Shown one piece after another: positions 49,215 through 61,194 of a stretch of 64,000 bases of DNA. The notes beneath the pieces are model-generated. The model had not been told where the DNA came from, searched no databases, and saw only the letters and a program-made list of their open reading frames with translations. Made by a program: the position numbers and the translations under genes. Positions within the stretch are counted from its first letter, which is position 1; each line of letters opens with the position of its first letter. Origin of the DNA: Diphasiastrum complanatum (taxonomy: Eukaryota > Streptophyta > Lycopodiopsida > Lycopodiales > Lycopodiaceae); NCBI GenBank assembly GCA_029204225.1, contig CM055101.1, forward strand, positions 59,258,094-59,322,093, given 5' to 3'.

Positions 49215-51433
49215 ACCCAAGCAACTTTCTGCCATTTTAGAGAGCTTTGTTTAGCATGCCACCACCTAGCGTCACTTGGGCATGATTAGATGAAGCTAAT
49301 GAAGCAATAAAGTTTACAGATAGAAATGTACACTAGCAAAACTAGGGCACTGCACTTTGTGTGTGGAGAAGCTTTGAATGATAACAAAACTACAAGGGGG
49401 GTTGCAGTTATCACTCAGGACAATCGCAACTCCCCTTGTTGGAAACTTGTCTTGGCATGCTAGCAACCCCAAAGACTAGGGTCAATCACACACTTGAAAA
49501 TGTACATTGTCAAACTTATTGATAAGGAACCTAATTTTCTCAAATTGGCTTTGGTTACCTTGTGAGTTTCAATGCTCAATGAAATTGCCAGTTGAAAGGT
49601 CACTCATTATTTTTATTTTGGCATAAAGGTGAGGGTTATCTCTATTGAGAATAGTGGTAAACTATTAGGACCATTTAGTCCTTAACACCAACCATATGTA
49701 ATTAAGATCATTTGGTCCATGTATGGTTGTCAATGTAATTGTCATGGCTTGTGGTTTCAAAAGACATTATATGGATTTCAACAAAAGGTTAGAGTTTCAA
49801 CAAATGACACAACATCAAAAGAAAATACAAAGAGATGTGAACTAGGAGTTTTGACACGAGGTGGTGATGCTAGTAAAAGATGAATTTTGGTCTCAAAATT
49901 AGGAGAATTTTTGCATATTGAGGACACTTTTACAATAACCAGCAAGAAAAAAAAATTGATCTCTCATTTCTTTTTCATTATCACCAAGGCATAATATATT
50001 TCTGGATCTGAAAAAGGTCCAAGTGATGATGATCTGGCATTACCAAGACAAAAGAGACGATAACAACATTTTACATAGGTTAGTTTTGGTTCTTCTTCTT
50101 TTTTTCTCTTCAATGAGTATTCCTTTGCATGTTTTTTATTAAGAAAATTCTCTTTTGCAAATTATGGAGGCAGATTTATATTTGTTATTAAGGTGGATGA
50201 AGCGGATATCATAAAAGGTCACAAACTTGAACATGTCATAATCGCGTTAATCAACCAAAAATTGCAATAGTCTAATTGGATGAATTTTAAAGTGTACAAT
50301 CTAAAAATCACGTATGGTGGATACTTGCTTGGTTAGAAGTTCTTATTGAGAGTCATGAAGTGTTTAAGAGGATATTCAAACAATCATGTAAAATATCAAA
50401 GGTAATCCTTGCACAAGATGAAGGTGAATTACTAAGTGTAATTGCCAAGTGTCGATGGGCAAAGCATTTTTGTAGAATGGCACCTACGTGCCAATTTGAA
50501 GACTCTAATATGCATGTTTGGTTGTAGTCTCAATGTGAATGCAAAACTATTTTGTATAAATTGTATGGGTGGAGGTAGAATATTTGTGCCCATTTTCATG
50601 TTTTTTGCCTACATTTGTGTCCATGTGTGCCTCTCAAACATGCAACAATTCATATAAAAGGAACTAGCCTATAGATGCTAGAGTTGCCATTGAAAGAAAG
50701 TTGTCTGGTCAATGCATATTCATAGTCAAAACACAACATATTTGTCATGAACAATAGAATGCATATACCTATGTTTTATTGGATAGGTTTTGCCTCATTG
50801 CATGATGTATGTTGAATCATGAGAGAGATCATAAGATGATTATGGTACCAATGTGTGTTATAATTCATCTTCTTGAGGAATATGCCAAGATACAAGGAAC
50901 ATGAAGACTTCTTGAATTTGGGTAAAGGAGATATTATTTTAAAATGTAGAGTCTTAGTTTGTATTCTGGAATTTTCAAGAACTAAAAGCTTTTTCTCTCT
51001 TGAATTAATACAAACAATGAAGATTTAAAAGTGTATCTTGTAGGGACTCAAGATTGTTTTGTTGGCACATGTTGAATCACACCGATTTGCTACGATGCTA
51101 GTGTTAACAAAAGAAAGCGTAGTTTTCACAAAGACATAGAAACACACTACCTTTTATTTTAGATAGAAGTATAATGATTGTGTGGAACCCTCATTGCAAA
51201 TCATTCTTTGTGTGCATTCTTGATAGAACATGGATTGAATTCTTACTATGTTTGATTCATCATCTTCCTTATGTTATTGAAGACTGAACTTATCATAACA
51301 AGATGACCAAAAAAAGAAAATTGATATGGAGACTCATTTTTTTCGACTTTTTCAATTTTTTTTTAAAAATAGCCATATTTAAAATGCTTCAAAAAAAATA
51401 TACTGAAAAAAAAAAACTATAAAAACACATCAA
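49215..51433. other. Intergenic sequence, no gene seen
   Basis: AT-rich. A hairpin is present at 49393-49438 (reported as a finding). Poly-A/T-rich sequence directly precedes the copia element (51340-51425). Confidence 0.5.
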
Positions 51434-52112
51434 TGATAAAAATGCAACAAAATAATCTCATTTAATCCTAGAAATGATGGAGAAAGCACCTACTTAAGAT
51501 CCAAACAAGATCCAGAAGCTAGATTACTAATCAATGCATTGATTCCTAGCTTATCTTGGCTTGAACTCCATGAATTAACTCCAAAACTCTTCACACATGT
51601 GAAAGTACGGTCTGCTGCTGCCTGTGTACTGTACCTGCAACTCCAAACTCATTCAATCATCACAAAAAACCATATGCCAATAGCATTCATCAATCAAATC
51701 ATAGACTCAAACTAGTCAAGAAGGAAAATCTCGATTTTGCTCATTATTGGATGGAAATCCCATCACATATTTATACATGTAGAGTTCGAATCTGAGCATA
51801 TTAGGGCTTCTATGTATTCATCATAACCTAACCCTAACATCTAACCTAAAGATCCACTTGATCCACCCTATTTAGGGTCAATGCCTCGAGATCCAAAAAC
51901 AATGAGAAAAATGCTATTTTTAGCTCCTACTTTTTCTCTACCCTATTTATGCACTCTTTGGACATATCCCAAAGGTACCATTCCAAAGCTAGGGTGATGA
52001 TTTGAACTAGAATAAGGTATCCTATGCTTTTGGCACGTGTGACATCCCACAACATGGCCTCAAAGTCATTTACAAGTGGTAATTGTGCAAACTAGCTTGT
52101 GTAAATTTAACA
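51434..52112 (-). repeat. 3' LTR of the full-length copia element
   Basis: On the minus strand it starts TGTTAAATTTAC and ends TTTTTATCA, and it follows the polypurine tract at 52113-52123. Nearly identical to 56703-57380. Confidence 0.95.
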
Positions 52113-52123
52113 CTCCTCCTCAC
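52113..52123 (-). promoter_or_regulatory. Polypurine tract of the copia element
   Basis: Minus-strand GTGAGGAGGAG directly before the LTR start TGTTAAA. Confidence 0.85.
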
Positions 52124-52169
52124 AACTAGTTTGAAGATAACATAGACTTGCTTATCAACTCTAGGACTG

Positions 52170-55137
52170 ATCTTAAATTCACAAATGCAGCTCTTTGAAG
52201 TGGTTCAGTGAGGATATCAGCAATACATTCACTACTTGCCACATGCTCCAAAGATATCTCCTTTGATTGCACCTTCTCTTACACAAAATGATGTGAGATC
52301 TCATTGTGTTTTGACCTTGCATGGAAGATTGGATTGGTTGCAAGGTGTTGGGCTGAAATGTTGTCATTGTAGAGAGTTGGAACAGCATCTAAACTCATGA
52401 CTTTCAGCTCCATAAGTAGCCTCTTGATCCATAATAGCTCTTTTGTTGTAGTGGTGAGAGCTTTATACTCGGCTTCAGTTGAAGAAAGTGAGATGGTTTT
52501 TTGTTTCTTTGACGACAAAGAAACTACTCCTCCACCAATGAATGTTGCATAGGCACTTGTGGACTTCCTATCCCTTTTGTCACCTGCAAAATCCGAGTCA
52601 CTAAAGGCATGCAAATCAATGACATCTCCTCTATAGAGAATTCCATGATCTAGAGTACCCGAGATGTATCTCAAGGTCCTTTTAGCATTTTTCCAATGTA
52701 TCACTAATGGATCTTGCATATATTGACTTAGCCTACACACACTAAAGCATAGATCAAGGCCTAGTTTAATGAAGATGAAATCTGAACCTCTAAGTACTTC
52801 TATGCCCAATATAAAGTGAAGTTGACCAAGATCTACCATCTTAAATTCTAGTGATAGATTTTTCTTGGTTTTCTCAATACCATCAATGTTATCACCACTA
52901 AGGATGATGTCATCTACATAAATCAATAAAAGTACAATGCCATTTACATCATAAATTATGTACAAAGTTGGATCATATTCACTTTGAGTGAATCCAATAG
53001 AAACTAAGAAATCATGAAGTCTTGAATTCCAAAATCTTGATGCTTGCTTCAAACCATAAAAGCTCCTTTGAAGATGACATACTTTACCTTCCATCCTGAG
53101 CTTGATGAAGCCTTGGGGCTGCTCCATGAATATGTCTTCTTCCAAATAACCATTTAAGAATGCATTAGAAACATCCATTTGAAAGAGCATCCAACCAAAA
53201 TGTGAAACAAGTGCAAGAAGTAACCTTATTGTGACCATCTTGGCCACGGGTGCAAAAGTTTCTTCAAAATCTATGCCCTTTGCTTGAGCATATCCTTTGG
53301 CAACTAACCTTGCCTTGTGTTTGCTTACACTTCCATCCATATTGAGTTTTAGCTTAAAAACCCATTTACATCCAATCACATTCTTAAGAGGTCTATCAAC
53401 AAGGATCCATGTGCCATTCTCCATCAAAGCATTATCATCTATCATAGCTTGAAACCATTCCTTTGAACTCAATGCATCTTCTACACATGAAGGTTCTTCA
53501 AAACTTGAAATGAGTGCAAAGGATGAAGATGGATTACCCTCGGCTTGCTTCCCCTTGTCTTGGTATGTGAGCCTCAATGGCTCCATTCTTACCCTTGATG
53601 ACCTTCTTGGAGTGATTGGTTCACTTGGCTCTAGCTCCTCCTCAAGATCTATGACATCTTGATCCTCGACCACCTCCCTCTTGATAGGTGATTTGATTGA
53701 GCCATCAACAAGTTTATGCATATTATCTTCATCAAAAATGATATCTCTAGAAACCACAAACTTGTTGGAAGATGGAATGTATACCTTATATCCCTTGCTT
53801 GCTTTGCCATACCCAAGCATAATACCTTTGATTGATGATGGATCTTCCTTGGTCCTTTTCTCCAAAGGTGTATGCACATAGCAAATGCATCCAAACACCT
53901 TTAAGTCCTTGAGATTTGGCTTCCTCCCGTACAAGACTTCAAAGGGTGTTTTGCCTTCAATAGGGCTACATGGAACTCTATTCATCAAATGGTTAGCACA
54001 AGTGAGAGCTTCTCCCCAAAAAGCTTTTAGTAAACATGCATCAATCCTTAAGGCTTTAGAACATTCACATTTTGTTGAGGGGTGTAGGGACAAGATAATT
54101 CTTTTTTAATCCTCTCGGCTACCCCATTTTGTTGAGGGGTGTAGGGACAAGATAATTCTTTTTTAATCCCTTCTTGATCACAAAAATCTTTAAAAGCATT
54201 GGAGATATATTCTCCACCATTATCACTTCTAAACGTTTTGATCTTGTGACCAAGATGCTTCTCAACAAATGCTTTGAACTTAAGAAAGCTTTCAAATACT
54301 TTTGCTTTAGATGAAAGTAAGAATACCCAACAAAACCTTGAGTAATCATCTATGAATGTAACAAACATGGTGGCACCTCCATTGGACATTGTACTTGCAA
54401 AGTGTACATCTGAGTGGATCAACTCAAGTTGATGAGATGTCTTTGTGAGTGAACTTGAGAAGGGATTCTTATGTGCTTTTGAGAGAGCACATGCTTCACA
54501 TACTTTCTCCTCTTTTGCCAAGGATCTTGGAAGTCCTAAGGCATGACCTCCATGGACTTTGAGTTTATGTGACCAAGTATTTTGTGCCAAAGACTATGGT
54601 TGGATAGTTTGGTCTCCTCAGCTAGCATCACAATATTAGCATCCACATAGGCATCAAATTTGAATAATCTTCCAAATTTTATGCCTCTAGCAATGATCTT
54701 GTCATCCTTCTTGATGTTACATGCATTTGTGGTGAACTCCACAATCAAACCATTGTCAAGCAATTGTCCTACACTAAGCAAGTTCTTAGTGAACTAGGAA
54801 TGTAAGGTACTCCATCAATCTTGATCTTCCTTGAAGATCCGAAGCATAAAGGTATGGATCCTATGCCTTCTACCTTACAAGCATAATCATTTGATATAAA
54901 AATTGACTTGATAGGTCCATCATAGGTAGATAAGTTTGAGAAATACTCCCTCTTACTTGTCATGTGGGAGCTAGCCCCACTATCTATCCACCAAGGGTCT
55001 TCACCTCTTATGCTTGAAGATGAGAAACTTAACATCATGAGTGAATCTTCATGAGAGCTCTCCTCTTCCTCTTGGCCTAGGTTCGCTTGACTTTGAGATT
55101 GCTTCTTCTTGAAGCACTCCGAGGCATAGTGCCCCAT
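52170..55137 (-). pseudogene. copia pol: protease, integrase, RT, RNase H, broken
   Basis: Read from high to low coordinates. Protease WWIDSGASSHMTS lies at about 54970-55000. The pre-integrase region is LWHKILGHINSKSM, then CEACALSKAHKNPF. The integrase core has HSDVHF (first Asp, about 54400), RSDNGGEY (about 54205) and PYTPQQNGVAER, but the last block is duplicated (57 bp) and the second copy runs out of frame. A long open frame (52279 to about 54050) carries the integrase C-terminus, RT (LVAKGYAQAKGIDFEETFAPV, DVSNAFLNG, YVDD) and RNase H (AFSDSDFAGD, SSTEAEYKAL). In it FIFIK is joined directly to LGLDLC, so the RT-RNase H connection has lost the xGxLxYL-TRPDI region. A TAA follows ISHHFV at the place where REKV is expected. 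Confidence 0.92.
54068..54181 (-). repeat. 57-bp tandem duplication in integrase
   Basis: CATTTTGTTGAGGGGTGTAG starts at 54068 and again at 54125. The unit encodes 19 residues (IKKELSCPYTPQQNGVAER) and includes the conserved Glu region of the integrase core. The duplication itself is in frame, but the outer copy then loses the frame. Confidence 0.93.
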
Positions 55138-55740
55138 CTTGCCATAGAAGTAGCATTTGATCTTCTACTTATCCTTCTTTGGCTTGCTCGAGCTTGGACT
55201 TGAAGATCCTTCTTGATTTTCACCTTTGACTTGATTCTTATTGAATGCAGCACCCTTGCCTTTGGATTTGCTCTTGCTCTTGGTGAAAAGAGCCTTGTCA
55301 TCTCCATCATTGAGGGAGAGCTTCTCCATCCTTGACTTGATGTGAGTTCTCCTACTCTCCTCGGCCATGAGGACTCCTTGGAGATCTTCAAGTGAGGGCA
55401 ACTTGCCCATAATTGCATATCGTTGCACTAGGTTAGCAAAATCTCAAACCATTCAAGATTACTGGAACAAGTTCACTTTCCTTAATGGAATCTCCTATGT
55501 AAGCAAGCTCCTTGTTTACGTTCTTAACTCTCAACACATATGAATGTCCACTCTCTCCTTTAGCTTGAAAACATTGAAGGATTTGATTCTTCAAGGATAG
55601 CAACCTTGAAGTATTCTTGGATTCATATATCTTTTGAAGAGTTTCCCATGCTTCTTGAGCCGAGGTGCAAGCACCTACCTCCTTAAGAAGCTCATTAGCT
55701 ACATTCATTTTTATACACTGGAGAGCAACCTTGCACCTCC
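55077..55740 (-). pseudogene. copia gag with altered zinc knuckle
   Basis: VANELLKEVGACTSAQEAWETL, LSLKNQILQCFQAKGE and SYVLRVKNVNKEL (55433-55708) are UBN2-type gag. A frameshift near 55430 leads to 55165-55428 (GKLPSLEDLQGVLMAEESR, then a Lys/Ser-rich stretch). An in-frame TAG at about 55163 precedes the knuckle CYFYGKMGHYASEC, in which the second Cys of CX2C is Tyr. The upstream gag start near the primer site (55740-56690) is not readable as one frame. Confidence 0.85.
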
Positions 55741-56688
55741 TTTTGCATTTTGTAGCTTCTCATCCTCTTACCAGACACTATATCCATTAGATCTTGTAAA
55801 TAAGAATTGATTCCATTTTTAGCTTCCAAATTGAATAATTAGAAGCATTCAATCTTGGCATGTGAATCCAAAAGATATGCATTCATTGAAGCCATCTATC
55901 TTTAAACAAGATCTTGATCACAAGAATAGATGCAAAATAGAAATGATTGAAAGACTAGCTATCCCACTACCTAGGGACTTGAGAAAGCTTGAAAATTGAC
56001 CTCTCAATAAGATCCTACCTGATCTTAAGCCAAATCAAATCTAAGAATGTCAACAAGAATGAAAACTAGCTTGAATTTGCATAAAAATGGATCTAGAATT
56101 GCCTCCTCCTTGATCTCGACTTCACAAGGATATAAGATTCACCTAACCTGAACCAAAAGGAATCATAGGCACATAAATGCCTGTTCAAATCATTCCTACA
56201 AGATCAGGTTGATTCATCATGCAATAATCAATCCAAACTATCTCACAAATCAAGCAAAAAATTGAACATAATCTTGACTAGAATCGCATTCCTTGATGAG
56301 CACTTATCAAAGTCTTTGGGCTGACCCCAAAATTGAATTTCTAAGATCTCAATAAGTCTAAGAACGACCTATTACAGTACCAAAGATAAGGATCTACCTT
56401 CCTTTTGATTGATTGAAAACTATTCCTTGTGATAGACTCCACATATCGAGTAGCATCAATATGATGAAAGTGCAAAATACTTGCTATTTTGATCCAATTG
56501 ATAAGAAATGACCACAACTCAGATTTTGAAGCTAAAAAGCCTGTAAATCAAAAACCATTAGGTCCCTCTTCACTCAAATTGATCAAGAATTAAAGGTACT
56601 ACTCATAGATTATGTCTAGATAGCAATCAATGCTTGAATTGCATCAAAATCTATGATTCTGGCATGAAGTGAAGCTCATTTCTTGGAA

Positions 56689-56702
56689 TGGCTCTAATAC
56701 CA
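56689..56702 (-). promoter_or_regulatory. Primer-binding site of the copia element
   Basis: Minus-strand TGGTATTAGAGCCA, abutting the 5' LTR at 56703; initiator tRNA-Met type with one change. Confidence 0.9.
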
Positions 56703-57380
56703 TGATAAAAATGCAGCAAAATAATCCCATTTGATCCTAGAAATGATGGAGAAAGCACCTACTTAGAATCCAAACAAGATCTAGAAGCTAGATTACTAAT
56801 CAATGCATTGACTCCTAGCTTATCTGGCTTGAACTCCATGAATTAGCTCCAAAACTCTTCACACGTGTGAAAGTACGGCCTGCTGCTGCATGTGTACTGT
56901 ACCTGCAACTCCAAACTCATTCAATCATCACAAAAAACCATATGCCAATGGCATTCATCAATCAAATCATAGACTCAAACTAGTCAAGAAGGAAAATCTC
57001 GATTTTGCTCATTATTGGATGGAAATCCCATCACATATTTATACATGTAGAGTTCGAATCTGAGCATATTAGGGCTTCTATGTATTCATCATAACCTAAC
57101 CCTAACATCTAACCTAAAGATCCACTTGATCCACCCTATTTAGGGTCAATGCCTCGAGATCCAAAAACAATGAGAAAAATGCTATTTTTAGCTCCTACTT
57201 TTTCTCTACCCTATTTATGCCCTCTTTGGACATATCCCAAAGGTACCATTCCAAAGCTAGGTTAATGATTTGAACTAGAATAAGGTATCCTATGCTTTTG
57301 GCACGTGTGACATCCCACAACATGGCCTCACAGTCATTTACAAGTGGTAATTGTGCAAACTAGCTTGTGTAAATTTAACA
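56703..57380 (-). repeat. 5' LTR of the full-length copia element
   Basis: Plus-strand ends are TGATAAAAATGC and AAATTTAACA. Near-identical partner of 51434-52112. Confidence 0.95.
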
Positions 57381-58847
57381 CAAAAAGTTAGCATATTTAA
57401 AATCTAATAGTTTGTTGCAAGTTTTGCTAATGATTATTAATGTAAAAATAAAATCATGGATATTTTGATTATTTAGCATATTTAAATCTCTCAATTTCAT
57501 ATAATTAAAAAATTGTTAAATATATATTTTTTAATACAAACAAATTTAAGAACATTAAATCAAAAAGATTTCAAAACACAATATTTCAAGAAATATAAAC
57601 ACAATTATTTTATAAAATAAATGAGATCGTCAAGGTCATTTACATCCTTCTCTTTTTCTTGAGGAGCCATTGTAGAGTCAAGTGGCACATCTTCCAAAAT
57701 TTCATCGACAATTGTAACCACGTTATAGTCTTGAACTAGAACATCAACAAACTCCCCTGTATCACCCACTTTCTCACTAGCAAGAGGTTGTGGTTTCTTG
57801 GACAAGGGAATTACTGAGTCCTCATTATCTAAACTCTTTCCTACTTCGACCAATTCATCTAGCAAACCTGAAAGAAATTTCATTCTCATTTATACAAAAT
57901 CAACTAAATTAGAATCTAAATCTACAGTAGCAACATGTATGCCTTTTTGAACAGCACATGCACTCGTAGTGCCGCTACCACTAAATAAATCTGAAACCCA
58001 ATCAGTTGTTGAAAAAAATTATCAATTAAATGATTGATTAATTGTTGTGGCTTTTGGTAGGGACAAGCCACGGAACCCGTCATTGGATTTTTAAGTTTCT
58101 TTATCACAGTTGAATATTAAAACAAGTTTTCAAAACTTGTCAGCTCGGAGCTGTTGTAGTGAAGCATGGAACGCTTGTCGTCCAAAGAATAATAACCAAT
58201 GGTTTTGTATTCAATTTTATTGCAAAGTCGTGCTCCTCCCGAGTTTTTGGAGTGGGCTTGTCCCTGACATAGAACATTACACCTAAAATAAATAAATAAA
58301 TTTAAATTTCCTAAGTTAAAATGATTGCTTATATTAAATTTAAAATAAACTTTTGAATTAAAATTTAAATTAAAAATTTGTAAACTTTAAAACTTACCCC
58401 ACAGCATTTTCAATTCTTACAGAAAGTCAATAAAGCCTTCTGGACTGAAGCTGATTGCCAAGAGGAATGAAAAATAACAACTCTTCAAATAGGAGACGTT
58501 GTGACCTCAAGAAAACCTTGCATGAAACTATGGATTTCAGTGAATTTGCAAGGAGAATCATCATTTAATGATTCCTTCATCTAAAATCCATAAGGTATAT
58601 CGGCAATGCAGAGTGTGTAGGGCCTTTTCTTTAAAATTTTAGAAATTTATCTGCAATCGCCCTCCTGAAATGTGGAAAAGCATGGTTGATCATCGACACT
58701 TTTGGAGAGATAGGTCTCTAATGGATCCTCCTCTGCAATGGTCTCACCCTATGCTAGTCTCTCCCTGTCCCTTTTTTCTGCTTTCGCCTTCAAAATATGT
58801 CTCTTAAATTGCTCTGGAAGGACTTTGTTTTTCTTATCTTCGAGGGA

Positions 58848-58956
58848 CTGAAAAAGAAAAAGCTATGCTTAGCATAGGAGGTATAAAGTCTAAAAAAAAA
58901 ATAACTAATAAATACCTATGCTAAGCATGGGTGAAGTAAATACCATGTCTCTAAAC
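58848..58956 (-). other. Probable intron bearing an inverted pair of a 15-bp motif
   Basis: On the minus strand the gap between ..LKRILDAISNI and SLEDKKNKVL begins GTTTAG (or GTATTT 13 bp later) and ends TTTTTCTTTTTCAG before TCCCTCGAAG. It contains CTATGCTTAGCATAG (58863-58877, plus strand) and CTATGCTAAGCATGG (58916-58930), complementary at 14 of 15 positions, close to both ends. The donor position is not certain. Confidence 0.55.
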
Positions 58957-60560
58957 AATATTGGAAATGGCATCAAGGATTCGTTTCAGCTGCTTAGAGG
59001 ATAAAGCCTCTGGCACTCTTCGAAATCCTGACAATTTAACCCTATCATAAGGGCTTCTTGAACTTTCATAAACAATTTATGCCTACATTTAGAAAAGTGT
59101 AATGGTTACAAATCCTTCAAAATCATGAAAATCATTTTTAGTAAAAAAAAGTGAAATGAAAACAAATATTTAAATTATGAATATTACCTCTGAAATTCTT
59201 TTCCCACTTCTGTTAGGGAGAGTTGACCATCTGCAACTCTAGAAAGAGCACTTATTATTAGCTCTAAAGAGCTAATCCCTTGCATGTTCTTCCACTCTGA
59301 TATTCCATTTCTGTAGGGATGGGCTTCAGAGTTTGAGTGGCGGCAACTTTTTTTTTTAACTTTGAGACACCCTAAGCAGGTTGGCCTTTTATTTGGAAAT
59401 TCTCCCACTTGTCAAAAATTTTATCAACAAGGGCCCATACCTAAAATAGAAAAAGGTTTTAATTATTTGAAAATCAATTTAAGAAATATTAAAATAAATC
59501 TCAAAATTTCAGTCTAATAAAAACATAACATAAATGTTGACCAGAGCATTCCATGACAAGCATAGCAAGAAAAATTTCCTGGCCACCACGAAAAGCAAGC
59601 TGAAAAAAATTGTCATATTTTGTAAGGCTCTACGTAGGATTTTTTGAATCAATCGGTAGGCCTGTCCCTTGAGCACAAAGTGTCTTGAGCTCCAATTAAT
59701 TTACATCTTCAACTTTGGAGACTCACAAATATTCCTTATGAAAAAATCGGATCCTCTATATTACGGTCATCTTCATCCAATAGTTTTGGTCAATATTACA
59801 ATCCCACGCGAGAAATTTAGCTTCTTCCACTGTCAGGCCAGCAAACACAATGGCACTAACGGTACGGAAAGAGGATTTTTGGGCTTGTAAACTGTGTATG
59901 CCTCCAAGAACAAAAAAATAATATGAATCTAAAACAGAAAAATCAAAATTTGCAACATCGTTGCATTTTGAGGGATCAACCAAAACAACAAAAGGAGTTA
60001 CTATTGCCTCTGTATGACTTTTAAATTTTATTTTTAAATTATGTACATGTCTCTCATTTGTTCTCTTACTTCCAGTGGCCTGTCTCATGTTATTGGATCT
60101 ACAGTTGGCCTATCACACTGATCTATATCGAGAATTAATGTCGTTTCCCGTATTTATTTTGTTTTATGAATATCTTCTCTTAATTTGGCTATTTCGGAAC
60201 TATCTTGTAGGGGGCGGATGGAAGCCCCCGGTAAAGATAAAGAGGGTTCATTAACATTTTTCTTACTTTCAACAGAAGGAATGGCTTTATGGCTATGTGT
60301 TGCCATGGTTTTTAGGCGGGACTTGGGTCTAGTGAGAGAGGATTCACAAACATTGTGTGGTCTCTTTTTTTTGGATGAGGGGTAGCTGCAATGGCCTCAA
60401 CATCTTCAGTGACTGGCTTGGTTGACTTTGTGACCTGAGCAGTGGTGGAAGCAGGCTTGTGAGGTCCCATAGATACTGATTTCGAACTTTGTAATGAATA
60501 GACCGGATCTTTCCCCTCACCGATCGCAGATAGCACAACTTTTAAGCATTGCTTCATGCT

Positions 60561-60754
60561 CTGGACAGAAACAAACAGGTTTGAAATTTAATGAGCAAAG
60601 GAATTTGTATTGGCTATGCTTAGCATAGGAATACTCAATTTTGATAAGAGATTTTCTACTTGCAAGCTGATGGAAATTTCATATTTAGTTAATTACTATG
60701 CTAAACATAGAACACTTGTTAATGTATATGAGTGAAAACATGTTTTATGATTAC
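60561..60754 (-). other. Probable intron bearing the same inverted pair
   Basis: The minus-strand gap between ..KALVTLA and MKQCLKVVLS can be read as GTAATC ... TTTGTTTCTGTCCAG. It contains CTATGCTTAGCATAG at 60614-60628 and CTATGCTAAACATAG at 60696-60710. Phase agreement across the junction is not perfect. Confidence 0.45.
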
Positions 60755-61194
60755 ATGCCAAAGTAACAAGAGCTTTATCAAAGTATGTTTTGATGGCAGC
60801 ATCTTGGCAGAGTCGAATTTTTATCATAGTCTCATTCAGAATGAAAATAGAAAGAGACTTATCCGTCTCTTTTACAAGCACGTTCACAAAACCCTCTTCT
60901 TCATCCTCATCTGGTTGATCAACAAGCAATTTTCCTTGAATATAAATTGGGAGTCCCCCTACCAGGCTTCTCTACTACATGAATAAAAAGCTCAGAGAGC
61001 TTCTGGTTGTTGACATCTCTGGTGAAGTAGTACATGAATTTCTTCTTGTCTTTCAAAGGAATATCTTGAGGTTTACCCGAGATTCGAAAGAAATTCTCGA
61101 CATTTCAAAGATTAGCACAAAAAGGAGACAATCTGCAGAGAGGAAGATTCTTTAGGAAAATTTCAAACATTACCTTACTAAAATTACAAAAAAG

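Larger units (their letters stand above)
51434..57380 (-). mobile_element. Full-length Ty1/copia LTR retrotransposon, minus orientation, damaged coding
   Basis: A 5.95-kb element with paired LTRs of 679 and 678 bp, a primer-binding site, a polypurine tract, and gag, protease, integrase, RT and RNase H in copia order. I count roughly 17 substitutions and one indel between the LTRs (about 97-98% identity), so it is the youngest recognisable insertion here. The flanks (ATCAA left, CAAAA right) do not form a convincing target-site duplication. gag has a frameshift, the zinc knuckle lacks a Cys, integrase carries a 57-bp duplication, and RT has an internal deletion. Confidence 0.95.
57600..61150 (-). 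pseudogene. Broken multi-exon coding locus of unknown family with a possible ParB/sulfiredoxin-like segment
   Basis: A chain of minus-strand coding blocks, not recognised as a known gene. In order they are: NVENFFRISGKPQDIPLKDKK (about 61000-61110); an acidic DQPDEDEEEGF block with NETMIKIRLCQDAAIKTYF (60760-60929); a Ser/Thr/Pro-rich block (60312-60557) passing into SEIAKLREDIHKTK; LILDIDQCDRPTVDP; TPFVVLVDPSKCNDVANFDF, YYFFVLGGIHSLQAQK and IVFAGLTVEEAKFLAWDCNID (59756-60160); GQLSLTEVGKEFQR (59184-59240); KLSGFRRVPEALSSKQLKRILDAISN (58960-59040); SLEDKKNKVLPEQFKRHILK (58690-58847); and an acidic end (57605-57889). The P-x-V...VLGGIHSLQA pattern resembles the ParB/Srx P-x-V and G-x-HR-x-A motifs; this is a weak inference. 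Frameshifts and stops (for example near 58750, 59045 and 60260) mark it as decayed. Some gaps look like short introns. Confidence 0.5.
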
